Shown one piece after another: positions 1 to 11,668 of a stretch of DNA of 64,000 nt (positions are counted from its first letter, which is position 1; each line of letters opens with the position of its first letter). Both the position numbers and the translations under genes were made by a program. The DNA is taken from the NCBI GenBank assembly GCA_021432635.1, contig MU270031.1, forward strand, positions 374,118-438,117, read 5' to 3'. Under the pieces are notes generated by a model. It was not told the origin of the DNA and did no database searches. It saw nothing but the letters and a program-made list of their open reading frames with translations. This DNA is from Thozetella sp. PMI_491 (taxonomy: Eukaryota; Ascomycota; Sordariomycetes; Chaetosphaeriales; Chaetosphaeriaceae).

Positions 1-2048
1 GTGGCCTGACGAGGGCCGCTTTTCTGGAGTTTCCGGGAAACGACGGGGGACCCCCTCCCTTCCTACCAATGGTCTGGATGCACTCGGAAATTTCAGGTGC
101 CCGGTGGTGGGCGAGTGGTCGACGAATCCGAGTTTGCCGAATAGGGCACCCCCGGGGGGGGGAGGCATTGACTGCAGTTTTCCTGCGACCATCTGCTAGC
201 ATGTACGCCATCCTGGCTTGCTCGGGCACATAGTTCAGAGACAAAGTCTAAATGTGTTGTTGCTTTAACGGCTATAGAAACGAGACAGTACCGACAGTAC
301 CCCGTAACCGCCACCCCAACAAGGACCCTTTTGAGGGATTGGGGATCTTGGCCTTTGGGGCTCCCTCCACTAAAACTCCGGTGGGTGGCCCCCCACGGTG
401 GGGAACCTAATTGCCAGGAGCGGGCTGTCGCATGGTTTTTTTTTACGCGCAAGAGCGACCCGCTATAGGCGCTGACTTAGCTGCCCTGGTGAGCCCGGCC
501 CGCCAAGCGAGCCTGCATCTAGTAGTGGTACCGAGAAGGTGTGATGCTTGTTGTGCCTTCCAGAACAAGTAGGTAGGCTGCACTTTGGCATTGCACAAGA
601 AGGCAAAAAAGTAAACACGCAAAAAGGTAAAAATCCCTAAAAGCCCAAAAGACAGCGAGAGAAAGAGAGAGAGAGGGAGAGACAGAAAGATGCCCAGCAA
701 GAGAGTAGTGCCGCCGGCCGGGACCGATCCAGCTTCATCCCGGTAATCTCTGCTTCCTCAATGGGAGGGCAGTGCTCCAGAAGTCGCATTGGCATCTGGC
801 GTGCAGATCGCGGGACAATTCGAGTAGCATCCAAGCTACTTGGGCAATGGCCTGGAAGCTGGCACGCTTCAAGGTGCCTGAGTGCCCCGGCGGCGCCCGC
901 GCCTTTTTTTCCCTCCACTGACAGTCGGCCGTTCTCGTCTAGGCGTCCCGCCCCGACGAACGAGCATAGAGTTGATTTTAAGACGTATTCTCCCTGCCAC
1001 GCCACTGGCCCCCGGGCCTCGAGCCAGTCAAGCCAGTCCCGCGCGCCGCCCACCACCGGGACCCTGGTTCGTCGCTAATAACCCGGGCTCCTTATTGCAT
1101 CGATCGACTGGGGCCAGGTCCCATAATACATACAAGTCCTGTCCTGTTCGGTTCCAGCAGGGGCACGAGGGAGTTACAGCAAGTCGGGGAAATATTTACG
1201 GCTGACCTTTGCGTTGGAACGTTTCGTTTCGTACCGCCTCGCGCCCCCTTTTCCGACATCCCGTCTTCTCTTTTATAACCATCCCAGGCCCCCCGCATTT
1301 GACCGCGTGAGCAAGAGAGCTGGTGCGCGCCCGCGTGCGAGAGTACGAGTGAAGAAGGAACCAAGCGAGCAAGTGCGTGCATGCGCGTGGGCAGACAGAG
1401 AAGGACCGAGAGGGAAGAGAGCCAGACTCCCGAACTAGATCCGATCCAAATACCCGCCCAGTAGCCGTCTCGACATTGCTTCTCTTTTCTTTTCTACGTC
1501 GAAAGGGGGGGGTTTGTGCGACCTCGACCGGCAGCAATCCGAAGGCGCTCTCCATTACGAGCCTCTGCAGCGTCCGGGGGTTTAACTGGGGGACTGCAGC
1601 GACTTTGCGCCATCCAGGGCCTTCCGCCAGCGAGCGTCGGCCCCTTGACAACCCAGAGCACACCTCACCCAGGGCCTGGGACCGTGGGCATTTGAGCCGG
1701 CACATTGCCCTTGTCGTCCGTCCTCAGCACCGCCCGGCCTGCCTTGAGCCACGCGAAAGGTCATTCCGGCCCGGCGGACGAGAGCGGCCATCGGCGTCCA
1801 GCCTCCTGCGCGCCCTCCATCCACGTAGGACCTGTGGCAGAGTGTGTCGAGCCGAGGTGCACATGGTCTCGTCTATCGTCCCGAGTCCCTCACCTACTCT
1901 CGAGGCTCCGGAGACTTGTCCGGGGCGGATCCCGTGGCCGCTGAGCGAGCGCAGCTGGCAGCGACCCCTCCGGCCTGAGCCAACGAGGAATAGAAGGCGG
2001 TGATCAGCTGCCCTGGAATCTGATCTGATCGGGAATCACACACGGAGG
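1..2048. other. Intergenic region left of the QutR-like gene
   Basis: I see no supportable gene here. The stretch has GC-rich, low-complexity DNA with GA-rich tracts (about 655-690) and pyrimidine-rich runs. The open frames present lack recognisable domains and overlap each other on both strands. The right end, next to the ATG at 2049, must contain the promoter and 5' leader of the QutR-like gene. The left edge could in principle carry the end of another gene, but nothing in the first few hundred bases supports one. Confidence 0.5.
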
Positions 2049-4331
2049 ATGGCCTCTGTGAACCAGCTCGGGGCGGTGCCCACGCCAGCGCGGCCCATCA
2101 GCATGAATGGGGTCCCGCGGGACCTCAACGGCGACGTCGATATGGGAGTCGCCCCGCCGGCCGTGGCAAACGGCACCGCATTTGGCAGCGGACCCCGGAG
2201 AGGCGACACTAGGATCGTCGTCATCATCTACGGCCCGGGGCAGGACAGCATCGTGTCTGTCTTCGCCGAGGTGCTAGGGAAGCCGCACCGCTTCAAGGCG
2301 TCGTTCGGCGATGTTGCCTCGGTCGACCAGAACTCGGTCGTGGGCATCCGGGCCGAGAGCGCAAAGTTAGACATCACAACGCGGGACCGGTCTCTGCTTG
2401 TCGCCATCAACGCCCACGCTATCGGACTCGGTATGCCGCCGGACCTCGTCCTCTCGGAGCACTGCGACTACGAGTTCCTCTATACGGAGGCGCCCTTCTT
2501 CCGCAGAGATCTCGCCCGGTTCATCGCACACACCCTGGGCCAGATCGATCACCATGGCACATTGATGGCGAAGCCGAGGACTTACTTTATCTCGACGACG
2601 TTCCCTGACGTCCACGCCGCCCTCCCTAACATAGATATCCTAACGGTAGGCTCAGACGCCGTAGAGATTCGCGTTGACCTCCTCAAGGAGCCCCTCGGCG
2701 ACGGCACCTTCTCCGCAATCCCCTCCCTCAGCTACGTCGGTGAGCAGGTCATGCTCCTGCGCCAGAGGACGGAGCTTCCCATCATCTTTACGACGCGGTG
2801 CACGAGGGAGAACGGGCGCTTTCCGATGGACAACCCGGATCTGTTCTACCAGTACCTCTACAGGGCCATCCAATGGGGTGTCGAATATATCGACGTCGAG
2901 GTCTGGCTGCCCGAGGCGATCCGGCGGAAGCTCTGGGAGCAGAAGGGCAACAGCCGCATCATGTCGGCCTTCCACGACTTCTCCGGCACCTTCAAGTGGC
3001 CATCCCGTATGGCGGAGAACATCTTCCTCGAATCCCGGCGATACGCCGACATAGTCAAGATGATCACCATCATCAGCGATCACAATGAAAACTTCGAGCT
3101 TGAGTACTTCCGCTCCAAGATCCGGACCGAGTACCCCAACTCGCCACCTTTCTCCGCTGTCAACATGGGCGAGACGGGCCAGTTCTCGCGCACACAGAAC
3201 CCAGTCTTCACCCCTATCACTCACCCTCTGCTGCCCATCATCGCCGCCCCCGGCCAGATGAGCGCCGCTGAGATCAACCAGGCGCTCGCCCTGCTGGGAC
3301 AGCTGCCAAAGAAGAGCATATATGGCATCAGCAGCCCCTCCACACGCAGCGCGACGCCGCAGGCGCCCTTCTTCGAGAAGTGCTTCAACGAACTCGGCCT
3401 ACCGCATCACTTCGCCGTAGTCGAGCGCCAGCCGCGGGGATCGGGCTGTATGGAGGCATGGTGCAACCAGAAAAACTTCGGCGGCGCCTACCTCGCACCG
3501 GCCGTCTCGCTCCCACATCTGGTTGGTCATAGCAGCTTCTTCGCCGGGCTCAACAGCAGCACCGGCCCCGTGCTCACCGAGGCCGCGCGTGTGATTGGCA
3601 TGATCGATACCATTGTCGTCCGGTCCGACCCTGCTCGCTCGGCCTCCTCGGCGCCGCCGTCAATACCGTCCAGCCCGCGCCAGCATCACGCAAACGGGGA
3701 CTCGTTCGGGGCGTTCGCCGCCACGCAGTCCGGCCTGCCGCCCAACACGACGCTGGTCTTTGACAACGCCTCATGGCGTGGCATCCTCAGCACGCTAACG
3801 CGTGACATGGCGCCGTCGGCGTACTTTGGCCGCGCCGCCGTCGTGCTGGCGTCCTCGTCCGACGATGCCGCTAGCGTCATATACGCGCTGAAGGCGCTCA
3901 AAATCGGTAGGGTCTACACGGTGGGCTTCAAGACCCCGGCAGCGCTCACGCGGGACCTGCCAATCGAACCGTTCAACAGCCTTGAGTCGCTGCAGCGAGC
4001 GCGGATGGGTGGGGCCGACGATGCTGCGCCGTTCGTGATTGTCAGCGCGCTCGGCCCGGAGAAGAGCAACCTCGTGGGCATGTTGGTGAAGCTGTTCGGC
4101 TCGCGCGGCCCCGCGGGCAGCAACTCGCGCAAAGTCTTCCTAGACCTGGCCGACGTCACCGGCTCCCGGCGGGGCGGCGACCCCGGTCTAGTCGCCGAGC
4201 AGAGCGGCTTCGCGGCATACGGGCTGGCCGACGTGACGGCGTTCACAACGGTCGAGACTCTGCGGCTGCTGGTGGGACAGAATGTCCCATACAGCTTCGT
4301 GCGACTGGCGAGCGGACGAGGGCTGTATTGA
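2049..4331 (+). CDS. Quinate-repressor-like protein (QutR/Qa-1S family, AROM-derived)
   Basis: Single-exon gene for 760 aa. It shows the three-domain order of the C-terminal half of the AROM polyprotein, as in the quinate pathway repressor. Residues ~50-165 are a shikimate-kinase-like domain whose P-loop is degenerate (GPGQDS at 62-67, no Lys). Residues ~170-380 are a type I 3-dehydroquinase domain with the family His (H309 in AFHDF) and Schiff-base Lys (K337 in DIVKMIT), 28 residues apart. Residues ~385-760 resemble shikimate dehydrogenase, but NTDW is replaced by NASW (573-576) and the catalytic Lys region reads VSLPHL. In Aspergillus and Neurospora such a protein (about 900 aa) binds the quinate activator and represses the pathway. 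This copy is shorter at the N-terminus and no quinate catabolic genes are nearby. The repressor role is inferred from the family; residual dehydroquinase activity is possible. Confidence 0.8.
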   Translation: MASVNQLGAVPTPARPISMNGVPRDLNGDVDMGVAPPAVANGTAFGSGPRRGDTRIVVIIYGPGQDSIVSVFAEVLGKPHRFKASFGDVASVDQNSVVGIRAESAKLDITTRDRSLLVAINAHAIGLGMPPDLVLSEHCDYEFLYTEAPFFRRDLARFIAHTLGQIDHHGTLMAKPRTYFISTTFPDVHAALPNIDILTVGSDAVEIRVDLLKEPLGDGTFSAIPSLSYVGEQVMLLRQRTELPIIFTTRCTRENGRFPMDNPDLFYQYLYRAIQWGVEYIDVEVWLPEAIRRKLWEQKGNSRIMSAFHDFSGTFKWPSRMAENIFLESRRYADIVKMITIISDHNENFELEYFRSKIRTEYPNSPPFSAVNMGETGQFSRTQNPVFTPITHPLLPIIAAPGQMSAAEINQALALLGQLPKKSIYGISSPSTRSATPQAPFFEKCFNELGLPHHFAVVERQPRGSGCMEAWCNQKNFGGAYLAPAVSLPHLVGHSSFFAGLNSSTGPVLTEAARVIGMIDTIVVRSDPARSASSAPPSIPSSPRQHHANGDSFGAFAATQSGLPPNTTLVFDNASWRGILSTLTRDMAPSAYFGRAAVVLASSSDDAASVIYALKALKIGRVYTVGFKTPAALTRDLPIEPFNSLESLQRARMGGADDAAPFVIVSALGPEKSNLVGMLVKLFGSRGPAGSNSRKVFLDLADVTGSRRGGDPGLVAEQSGFAAYGLADVTAFTTVETLRLLVGQNVPYSFVRLASGRGLY

Positions 4332-7300
4332 GACGATGGGTTGTCGAAATTGCGGAAGAGCGCAAGCATCGGTCAAGAAGCTAGGCATGTCGGCTCGAGA
4401 AGTCTCCTTGGGGCCGACTAGGGAAGGGATGCTAATGTCCACAGCGCCCATGAGGGAATGGAGATGGTGTATGGGGGTGCATGGAGGTGCGTGCTTGTGT
4501 GTGTGCGTGTGTGTGTGTGTATGTGTGTGTGCTTGTGTTGGGGAGTAGAGAGGGCAAAGCTGGCTGGGCATTGTCTCCCTCGTCATCGTTGAGAGAGAGA
4601 GGCAAGGAACGAAGCTAGAGCTGAGGGCTCGGGCATACTCAACCCCCCCACCCCTTTCCACCCGACCAACTGTCTTGTGCATTTACGGCGCCTGGGAGCT
4701 TCGTCTAAATGGTCATACACATCTACCAGTTTATGGCGCAGTCCTATCCCACTTTTCCTTTGTTCATACATCCCGGGAAAGGCACTTTGGGATGGCGAGC
4801 AGATACTCCAGACCTATTGATCGTTCTAGGGGCTGAAGGGTATGCGTGGGGGGACGTACGACTTCGAGTCCCTCACCGATACCCTATCTCTTTGCCCTTT
4901 TCTTCAATACTACCTTCCTCATTCTTTGCCATTGTCCAACCGTGCCGTTTTGTGCCCTCAGCTGGCCGCTCCCCAGCCATGTTCACTTGAGTCCGCTTGT
5001 CCTGCGCTGGATCCCGGTCTAGCTAGGATCATGGAATAGCCGGCCGCCATGTTACGCCCGCAGGCCAATCACCACCAAACTCTGCTCAGGGTAGAGCCGA
5101 AACGGGGCAGGGGAGAAAGGGAAGGAGGGGGCCGAAGGGCGGAGCCGGGCTGGCCGCGACGAAAGGCGGTGATCGGGCCTTGTCGCTGTGACTCCCGGCA
5201 TTCTACATCACATCGAGAATAAGCACTGCACCCCGAGAGGCGAGGTGAAGTGGCAAGCGGGTAGCCGCGTGCCGCATCCATCTCCTCCAGGCCTTTGATC
5301 CTTTTCACCGTGCCGTGGTCATAAACTAGGTCAAGGTCAAGACGTGGGGCGGCACGGAGCCGGGTAGAGGGAAAGTGCGGATTGAAATATAGCACCACTC
5401 GAGGGTGACAAGGACGCCACCTGGGGGGGGGGGAGCGGTTTACACAGCGATTCGATTCACCAATAAGCATGTCCCCCCTGTTGGCAGCACTGTCACCTCT
5501 GCAAGTAGCCCTCGCGGCAGCTCGCAAAACTGACGCAAGCCACGCGGGTTGACAAAGTCATGACCAAACAAAAGCAAACAGGCGTTGTGATGTGGCCGTG
5601 TGGCGAGACTCTCGCGTCTCGGACCAGCACTTATGATACGTGACCGACCCTTCCTTGGCTTGCTCGTGCTCATGGTGTATGCCTCGGCCCAGTCATACTG
5701 TACACGCCCCAGGCCCTAGGGAAAGCCTTGCGAGCGACAAGTGGCCAGGGTGGGCATGGGCATGGGCGGGTGGGTGCAGCTACCGCGAGAAAGGGAAAGC
5801 GAACAGCCGCGGGTTAGGGCCAACCTAGAGCCATGGCTCGTTGTGGCGGCAATATGGACTTACTGCCTATTCCGTGTCGGCAGGGCTCTCTAGTGTCGCG
5901 TATAAGTTGGGTAAGCCCAAAGTTTTAAGATGAGGCCCCAGACCAAACCACAATAAGCAGGGAGACAGAGAAGGAGGTAGAAGGAAGGAGCAAAGATGAA
6001 GGGAGGAGGAGCCCGTAATGAGTCAAGGGTGTGAGGATGGGGGATGATCACTACTATCTCAATCAGTCTGGGTCGAAGTCCTTTCCCGTCCAGCCTGGTG
6101 CAGAAAACACGTATACGGGGCTTCTTTCGGGGATGGCGGAGCCTCAGTGCCTATGATGGACAAGGGCCCTGGACTGGCTCGACACCCAACCGCGGGAGAA
6201 GGAGTGGCCCACGAGTAGGGCGTACTTTGGCTCTCTCGCTCTTTTTTTTTTTTTTTTTTTAATCGAGATGCTTGCGGGAGAGGGGCCATGCCGGTATCCA
6301 GGAGCCAGACTTATGCGCTCTCTGGTCTTGGGTCTCCTTCCCTTCTCAGTCTTAACACCGGCGAGCTAAACAGGGCCGGTGGGCCGAGCAGCAACGCGAG
6401 GACAGTCCGATCGCGTGGTATTGAGCATGCAGGTTGTGCATGGTACCTAGCTGGGCGCGCCTCCCTTTCCCCGCGAAATGCCTCGGCACTCGACACTCGA
6501 CTTCGCGATCCGAGCAGGCATTGAGCAGGCATTCGACCGTCTCGTGGAGGCTAGCCCCGGCATCTGAAGCCGGGTTCCAAGTTGGAGGAAGCGATGCCGA
6601 AGCGTGGACAGCATGGGAATGGCACCCTCGACCAACGCGGCGGCTGACAGCCCCGAGCGATGTTCCATCGTCCGGAGTCCTAGAGCGTAGATGCCGGTCG
6701 ATTCGGCCATGGCGCCCGGAGGGGGCAGCTCCTTTTTGCCTCGTTGACACCTACTACGGTACAGCATTTTCCATATTTGGACGCCTCGTATTGTGCAGCC
6801 AGGGAGCGCGCACGCAGCGAGAGACCCGATGACGAGAGAGAGAGAGAGCGAGCGAGCGAGTGTTAGAAACAGAGTAGAGATGAACAGGTTGGGCTTGGCA
6901 AGGGGGTTGGTAGCAGGAGCCTTCATGCAATGCCGTCACCCTTTTTATTTCTTTAGACTTTTTCCTTCTCCCTTTAGACCTAGTTCGTGTTACAGAGTTA
7001 AGAGGTGCTAGCATGTGGGGGACCTCCTCCTGTTGGCGGCGACACTAAACAAGAAGATAAAAAAAAAACAAGGGGTGGTGTGGGAAGGGGCTTTCTCGTA
7101 TTATCGAAAGAGCAAAACCCAAATCGGGCGATGGGCTCAAACGTACCCTCAAAATCCTCAGTTGACATCCCGGATAGTCTCTTTACCTGACTGGTTGTTG
7201 GCGGGCCACTGTCGTCCCCTGCTTGCTCTGGGCCGCCCCCCTTTCCTGCAGCAGTCCTGGATTAGTACTCGATTACAGCATCCAAGTCGATCGGCTCCTC

Positions 7301-10300
7301 GGCCCCAACTTTATTTCTGCATCAAAAAGAAATCCAGGTCGCCACTGTATCGCTTAGTCCCTTTGCAGGGCAGGGAAGCAGGGCGGCTCATCGACCCTGG
7401 GGTCCCGTCCCGTCTCCCCTGAAGGGAGGGGGGTGGAAGCGGACGGTTGGGCGGCCGAGATGGTCCTCCACTCTTCAGTCCTCGTGCCTCCACTCGTTAT
7501 ACTACAGTACCCGGTACCGCCCTGTGATATGCCAGGCCCATCCATACACCAGGGACCATCGGGCCACCCGTGGACGGGGTTGGTCCGGCTAGATACGTGG
7601 GGTGTACGGGCGGGAGGATGCGGGTGGAGGCTCAACCTTGTCTCGCACCCTTCCTCGTGGAACCTGTGGGACGCCTGCAAATCCAAAACAAGCCGTGTTC
7701 GCAGTGAAATGAGCCCTACCCTCCTCGACAGAGTATACGTGGAGAGCGCGTCGGGTCGGCCCCAGGCTTGTGCCCTGCTGAAATGTCACTTGTCTGGGAC
7801 GGAAATGAGCAGCGCGTCGGATTGACTGCCCAGGCTAGCGCCCAGCCTGACGTCGAGCCCATGGCATGTCCCGAATTTGGTCGCCCTGGCCTGGGCCTAT
7901 CCCTCTTGCAGGTTGGTAACCGGCCGAACCCAGCAAGCCAAGTTGGGCCTTTCGGCACCTGAGAAAAGGCACTCGAGTAAGGCTAGGGGCGGGCGACTAT
8001 AGAAGTCCGCACCCCGGTGCTAGGCAATAACAGCGCCCTAAGATGGGTACTTTCTAGGGAGAGGGCCAAAGACCTCGCACCGAGTGTGGGGTCGGGGTCG
8101 ACCACAGCGCGGTGCGGCGCACCTTCCCATCAGCTGCTTGATGAAGTGCATATCATCGCATGTCCCACCCTTTCCCCAGAATTTTGAGAAGGGCCGATCT
8201 GAGAACCGTTCGACGGATGCTACCCCCGAACTGATTGTCAAGTCTCCAGCACGCGAGTCCAGCCTGCCGCACCCCCCCCCCCCCCCCCTTCCCCCTCCCT
8301 TCTCCTCACTGGCGTCACCCCAAGAGGCGTCCCAAAGCGCCCCAATAGCAGCCCCGTGATCCCCGTGATCGACGTCAACGGCTTTGCTCCCCACACAAGC
8401 CGCCTTCCCGGTCCTACGGAGTAAGGGACAAGTCTTTTCGTTGTTGGCCACAGAGCCACACCTACATCCACCCTCACACACCACACACCCACCACCCCAT
8501 ACACACCTGATCCAGGCTTCGCTTGCCAAGCAACGAAGCTAGGTACTTTCTCTCTCCTTCTATGCCTCCCCCCTCTCTCGTCATCTGGCAGTCCGCAGCC
8601 TGATACGGCACGAAGTCATACCGTTGCTTTGCATGTGTTCTTCCTTGCCTCGCTCCCCGCCTTTCTCCCCGCCTTCCTCCCCGCCTTCTCTCTCGCTTAA
8701 CCGCTCTGCTCGGCTGTGCGCGGAGCCCCCTGCCGGCGAGGCGATTTGTTGTTGATTTCTTACAAAGACGCATGGAGCTGGCCAAAGTCCGGGGAACCAG
8801 GACCAGCACATAAGGCGTGGCGATCATGAGCCTGCCGATTCGCCCCATCCCCTGGCCCATACCCGAATGGGGAGGGTTTGCGAAACAAGAAAGATGCGAA
8901 GCAGAGAAGACCGGCCAAGGCTTCGCAGAAAGGGGTCTCAACCGGCGCATCCTGGACATCCGACATGGGCCCCGTCCCCCCCTTTGACGCGATATGCCGA
9001 TCTGGAGAGCATGAGAATGCCGGCGACAGATCTCAAGAGCCGGACGCCTCGCCTCCCCTTGGCCCCTTTTCCAGCTTGTCTACCGACATATAGGCCGACC
9101 AAGCAAGGCATAGGCCGCTATGAGTACCGGGCGCCATGCCATGGGCATCGGCCCAACGACATGACATGACTCCATAGTCTGTCTCCCTTTGAATCTCACA
9201 CCCCTTCCCTTTCTGGCGTCCTGACTTCCCCCCAGCCTCCCAACCCGGAATCCCGCTCCGACCCTAAAGGTTTGACGGCCCGACATGTTCGAGGGTTAGG
9301 TGACAGCGACCGGAATGTCGCACTGCACCAGCGCTACAGATGCCCTGCGTCGCAACCCGTTGAACGGCCTCGGAGCTGCACGAGCATAAGCTTATTCCAA
9401 CTTGACACAGTAAACTATGATTTCCTTCACGGAGCAGGCACTAATGCCGATGTCCACCGGTCAACTGTAGCATGCGTACCTGGATTGCCTCCCTGGATCC
9501 CGGTGTGGGTGTGTTCCTAGGCGGTAAGCCTGGCAGCCCCCCCCCCCCCTTTCCCCTTCCTCCCGTTTGCATGTCGTCTTGATTTTGGTTCAACCGAACG
9601 ACGGATGGGTAGGGGGTTTGCCTCTTTCATACGCGCGGCACCTTCGGTTCCTCGCCTCGAAAAACGGCGAGCTGGCTCATCTTAACCCGTTAGTTCCAAG
9701 AGCTAGCTCATCCAGGGGGGGCGAGGAAATGGTGTACACAAGCCTCCTATGTAAGAACGAGATCCTGGCAGGCACACACCGCAAAGCGCGCTGACAGGCA
9801 TCTGTCTCGGCTGCCACGAGTTACAGATAAACAAGCCTCTACGCGTGGCCGTGAGGCGTTGGGCGCTTGCGAGGCTAGCCCGGAGCATGTGAGTTGGCTA
9901 GCCAGGAGGAGCAAGTCGTCGGCCCTCAAGCCCGGCGCGTGGCTGCATGAATCCGACACAGGTCATGGGCCGAGCCAGGATATTGTGTACTAGGCCACCC
10001 AAGAGGGTGTCTCTGCAGCCAGGCCGAGACCACCACCGCCAAATGTCCCCCTCCCTCCCCTGGGGCCTTTGCTCTTCTCGCTGCAGAGGATGCAGGCTCG
10101 TATGCACTTCCCCATGGGCCATCATGATAGCATCGTCGCTCTGGGGCCGAAGAGGGAAGCTGTGAGATTGGCATTGGTTGGGAGCTTTACATCCCGCTCC
10201 ACAACCCCCAAGGTACTGCATCCTGTACCCCTCATGGTAGTGGGTTTTTTTTTTCTTCTCATTTTTCCTTGCATGCCACCTCTTCCCCGCACGAACCGAG

Positions 10301-11668
10301 TCTGACTCGGGCTAAAGACGACCGCTACGCGAACGTCTGTGGGTTCTGCCAAATAGCCTCACCCGCGCACCTTACATAGTTAGGATGATCTAGCGGAGAA
10401 CACCATTCTACGTGCATACCACAGTAGTAGGGGGCCTCCGATCCCTTGTCGGCCCTAAAAGAGAAAACTGATGTACCGGAGGAAGAAAGTGCCGGAGAGA
10501 CCTCCGCTCTCACGCCCCTCCCCAGACGCCTGAAGCGTGGTCAACCGCTCCTTCATCTCTCGCCAGTGGGTCGACGAGCCGCGCGGAAGAGATCAACTTG
10601 ACCCTTGGAACCGGGAGTCTGGATTCCATCCATCGATTAAGATCTCGGGAGATTGCGAATTGCAAATCTCATATCACATCTACAGCTTGCTCAGGTTGGG
10701 AAAGGGCCGGGGTTTCTTTTGATGGCATTCTGAAGTAAACGAGCCAGGACCGGTGGCGCCAGGACCGCACGTCGTCTTACTCCCGGATGCACCCCCCCTT
10801 TTCCCTCGCAACACTGCCGCCATCACATCCTCACCACCCCTTGCTGGACGTACCAGCCGAACGAGCCGAACGAGACAGCACGTTGAGAGCCCTCGCGTGG
10901 TATCGCCACTACTGTACTTTCCGGGACCGCATGCGCACACCCAGGCGCCCCCCAGCTGCACAAACCTGATATTCCCTGTCCGTGGTTGAGACGAGCTAAC
11001 GGCTGTTGGGGTGGCCTGCCCCGTCAACTTACCTTAGCAGGCGCCTACCCAATCGACCGGCCACCGAGCGTTACCCCAAGTCTGCAAGGCCTCCCTAGGA
11101 CAGACCCTGCGGCCCTGTGGGAACCCAACCGAATCCGTCCACAGCGCCGATCCACTCCACCGACGGGGGGTGGTGGTTCTGGTCTCCTGTGCTAGCGAAT
11201 CGCAACCAGTTCCCCCCCCAGCTCCAGGACCGGCCTCCAAAAAGTGTATACCTACTGGACCTAGCCACCTCCACACGCCCGAGATGCTCTAAAGAACCCT
11301 AGTCCTTTCGAGCTTTACTCATCGTCCAAACCCGGGCACTCTCGACATTGACGTCGTCTCTCGTGCTCTTGTCCTCCTAGCACATCAAGACTCAACTCTC
11401 TGTCTACTCCATTACTTACTGTCCGCCCTTAAACCCAACTGAAAGCCGGGCCCAGAACGTCCCCAGCCGGTCCATCTCTTTGCTACACATCTCTGCGCGA
11501 GAGAGAGAGACCGGTAGCAACCGACGTCTGCCGAGGTCCCGCACGATCATGCGCAACATCGGCCGTTGACGAATGGCAACACTAGGCTTCTCCCAGTAGT
11601 TGGTGTCGACGTCCCTCGCCCCGTGCCTCTCTTGTTAGTCGAGGCATAGTTAAGAAGAAAAGGCTGCC
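4332..11668. other. Gene-poor region (~7.3 kb) upstream of the Zn2Cys6 regulator
   Basis: No open frame here has a recognisable domain or a convincing exon structure. Visible elements are a GT/TG microsatellite (about 4492-4546), a 20-base T run near 6241, a GA tract near 6838, C runs near 8273 and 9538, and many pyrimidine-rich stretches. The right part must carry the promoter and leader of the transcription factor starting at 11669, and the left part the 3' end of the QutR-like gene. A non-coding RNA or a long spliced leader is possible, but the sequence alone does not show it. Confidence 0.5.
4492..4546. repeat. GT/TG microsatellite
   Basis: Imperfect (GT)n tract interrupted by GC and AT steps, about 150 bp after the stop codon of the QutR-like gene and probably in its 3' UTR or just beyond. 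Simple-sequence repeat with no further information. Confidence 0.8.

Noticed and set aside
6241-6260. 20-base T run as a Pol III terminator
   Set aside because: No Pol III gene can be drawn upstream, and similar homopolymer runs are scattered through the intergenic DNA.
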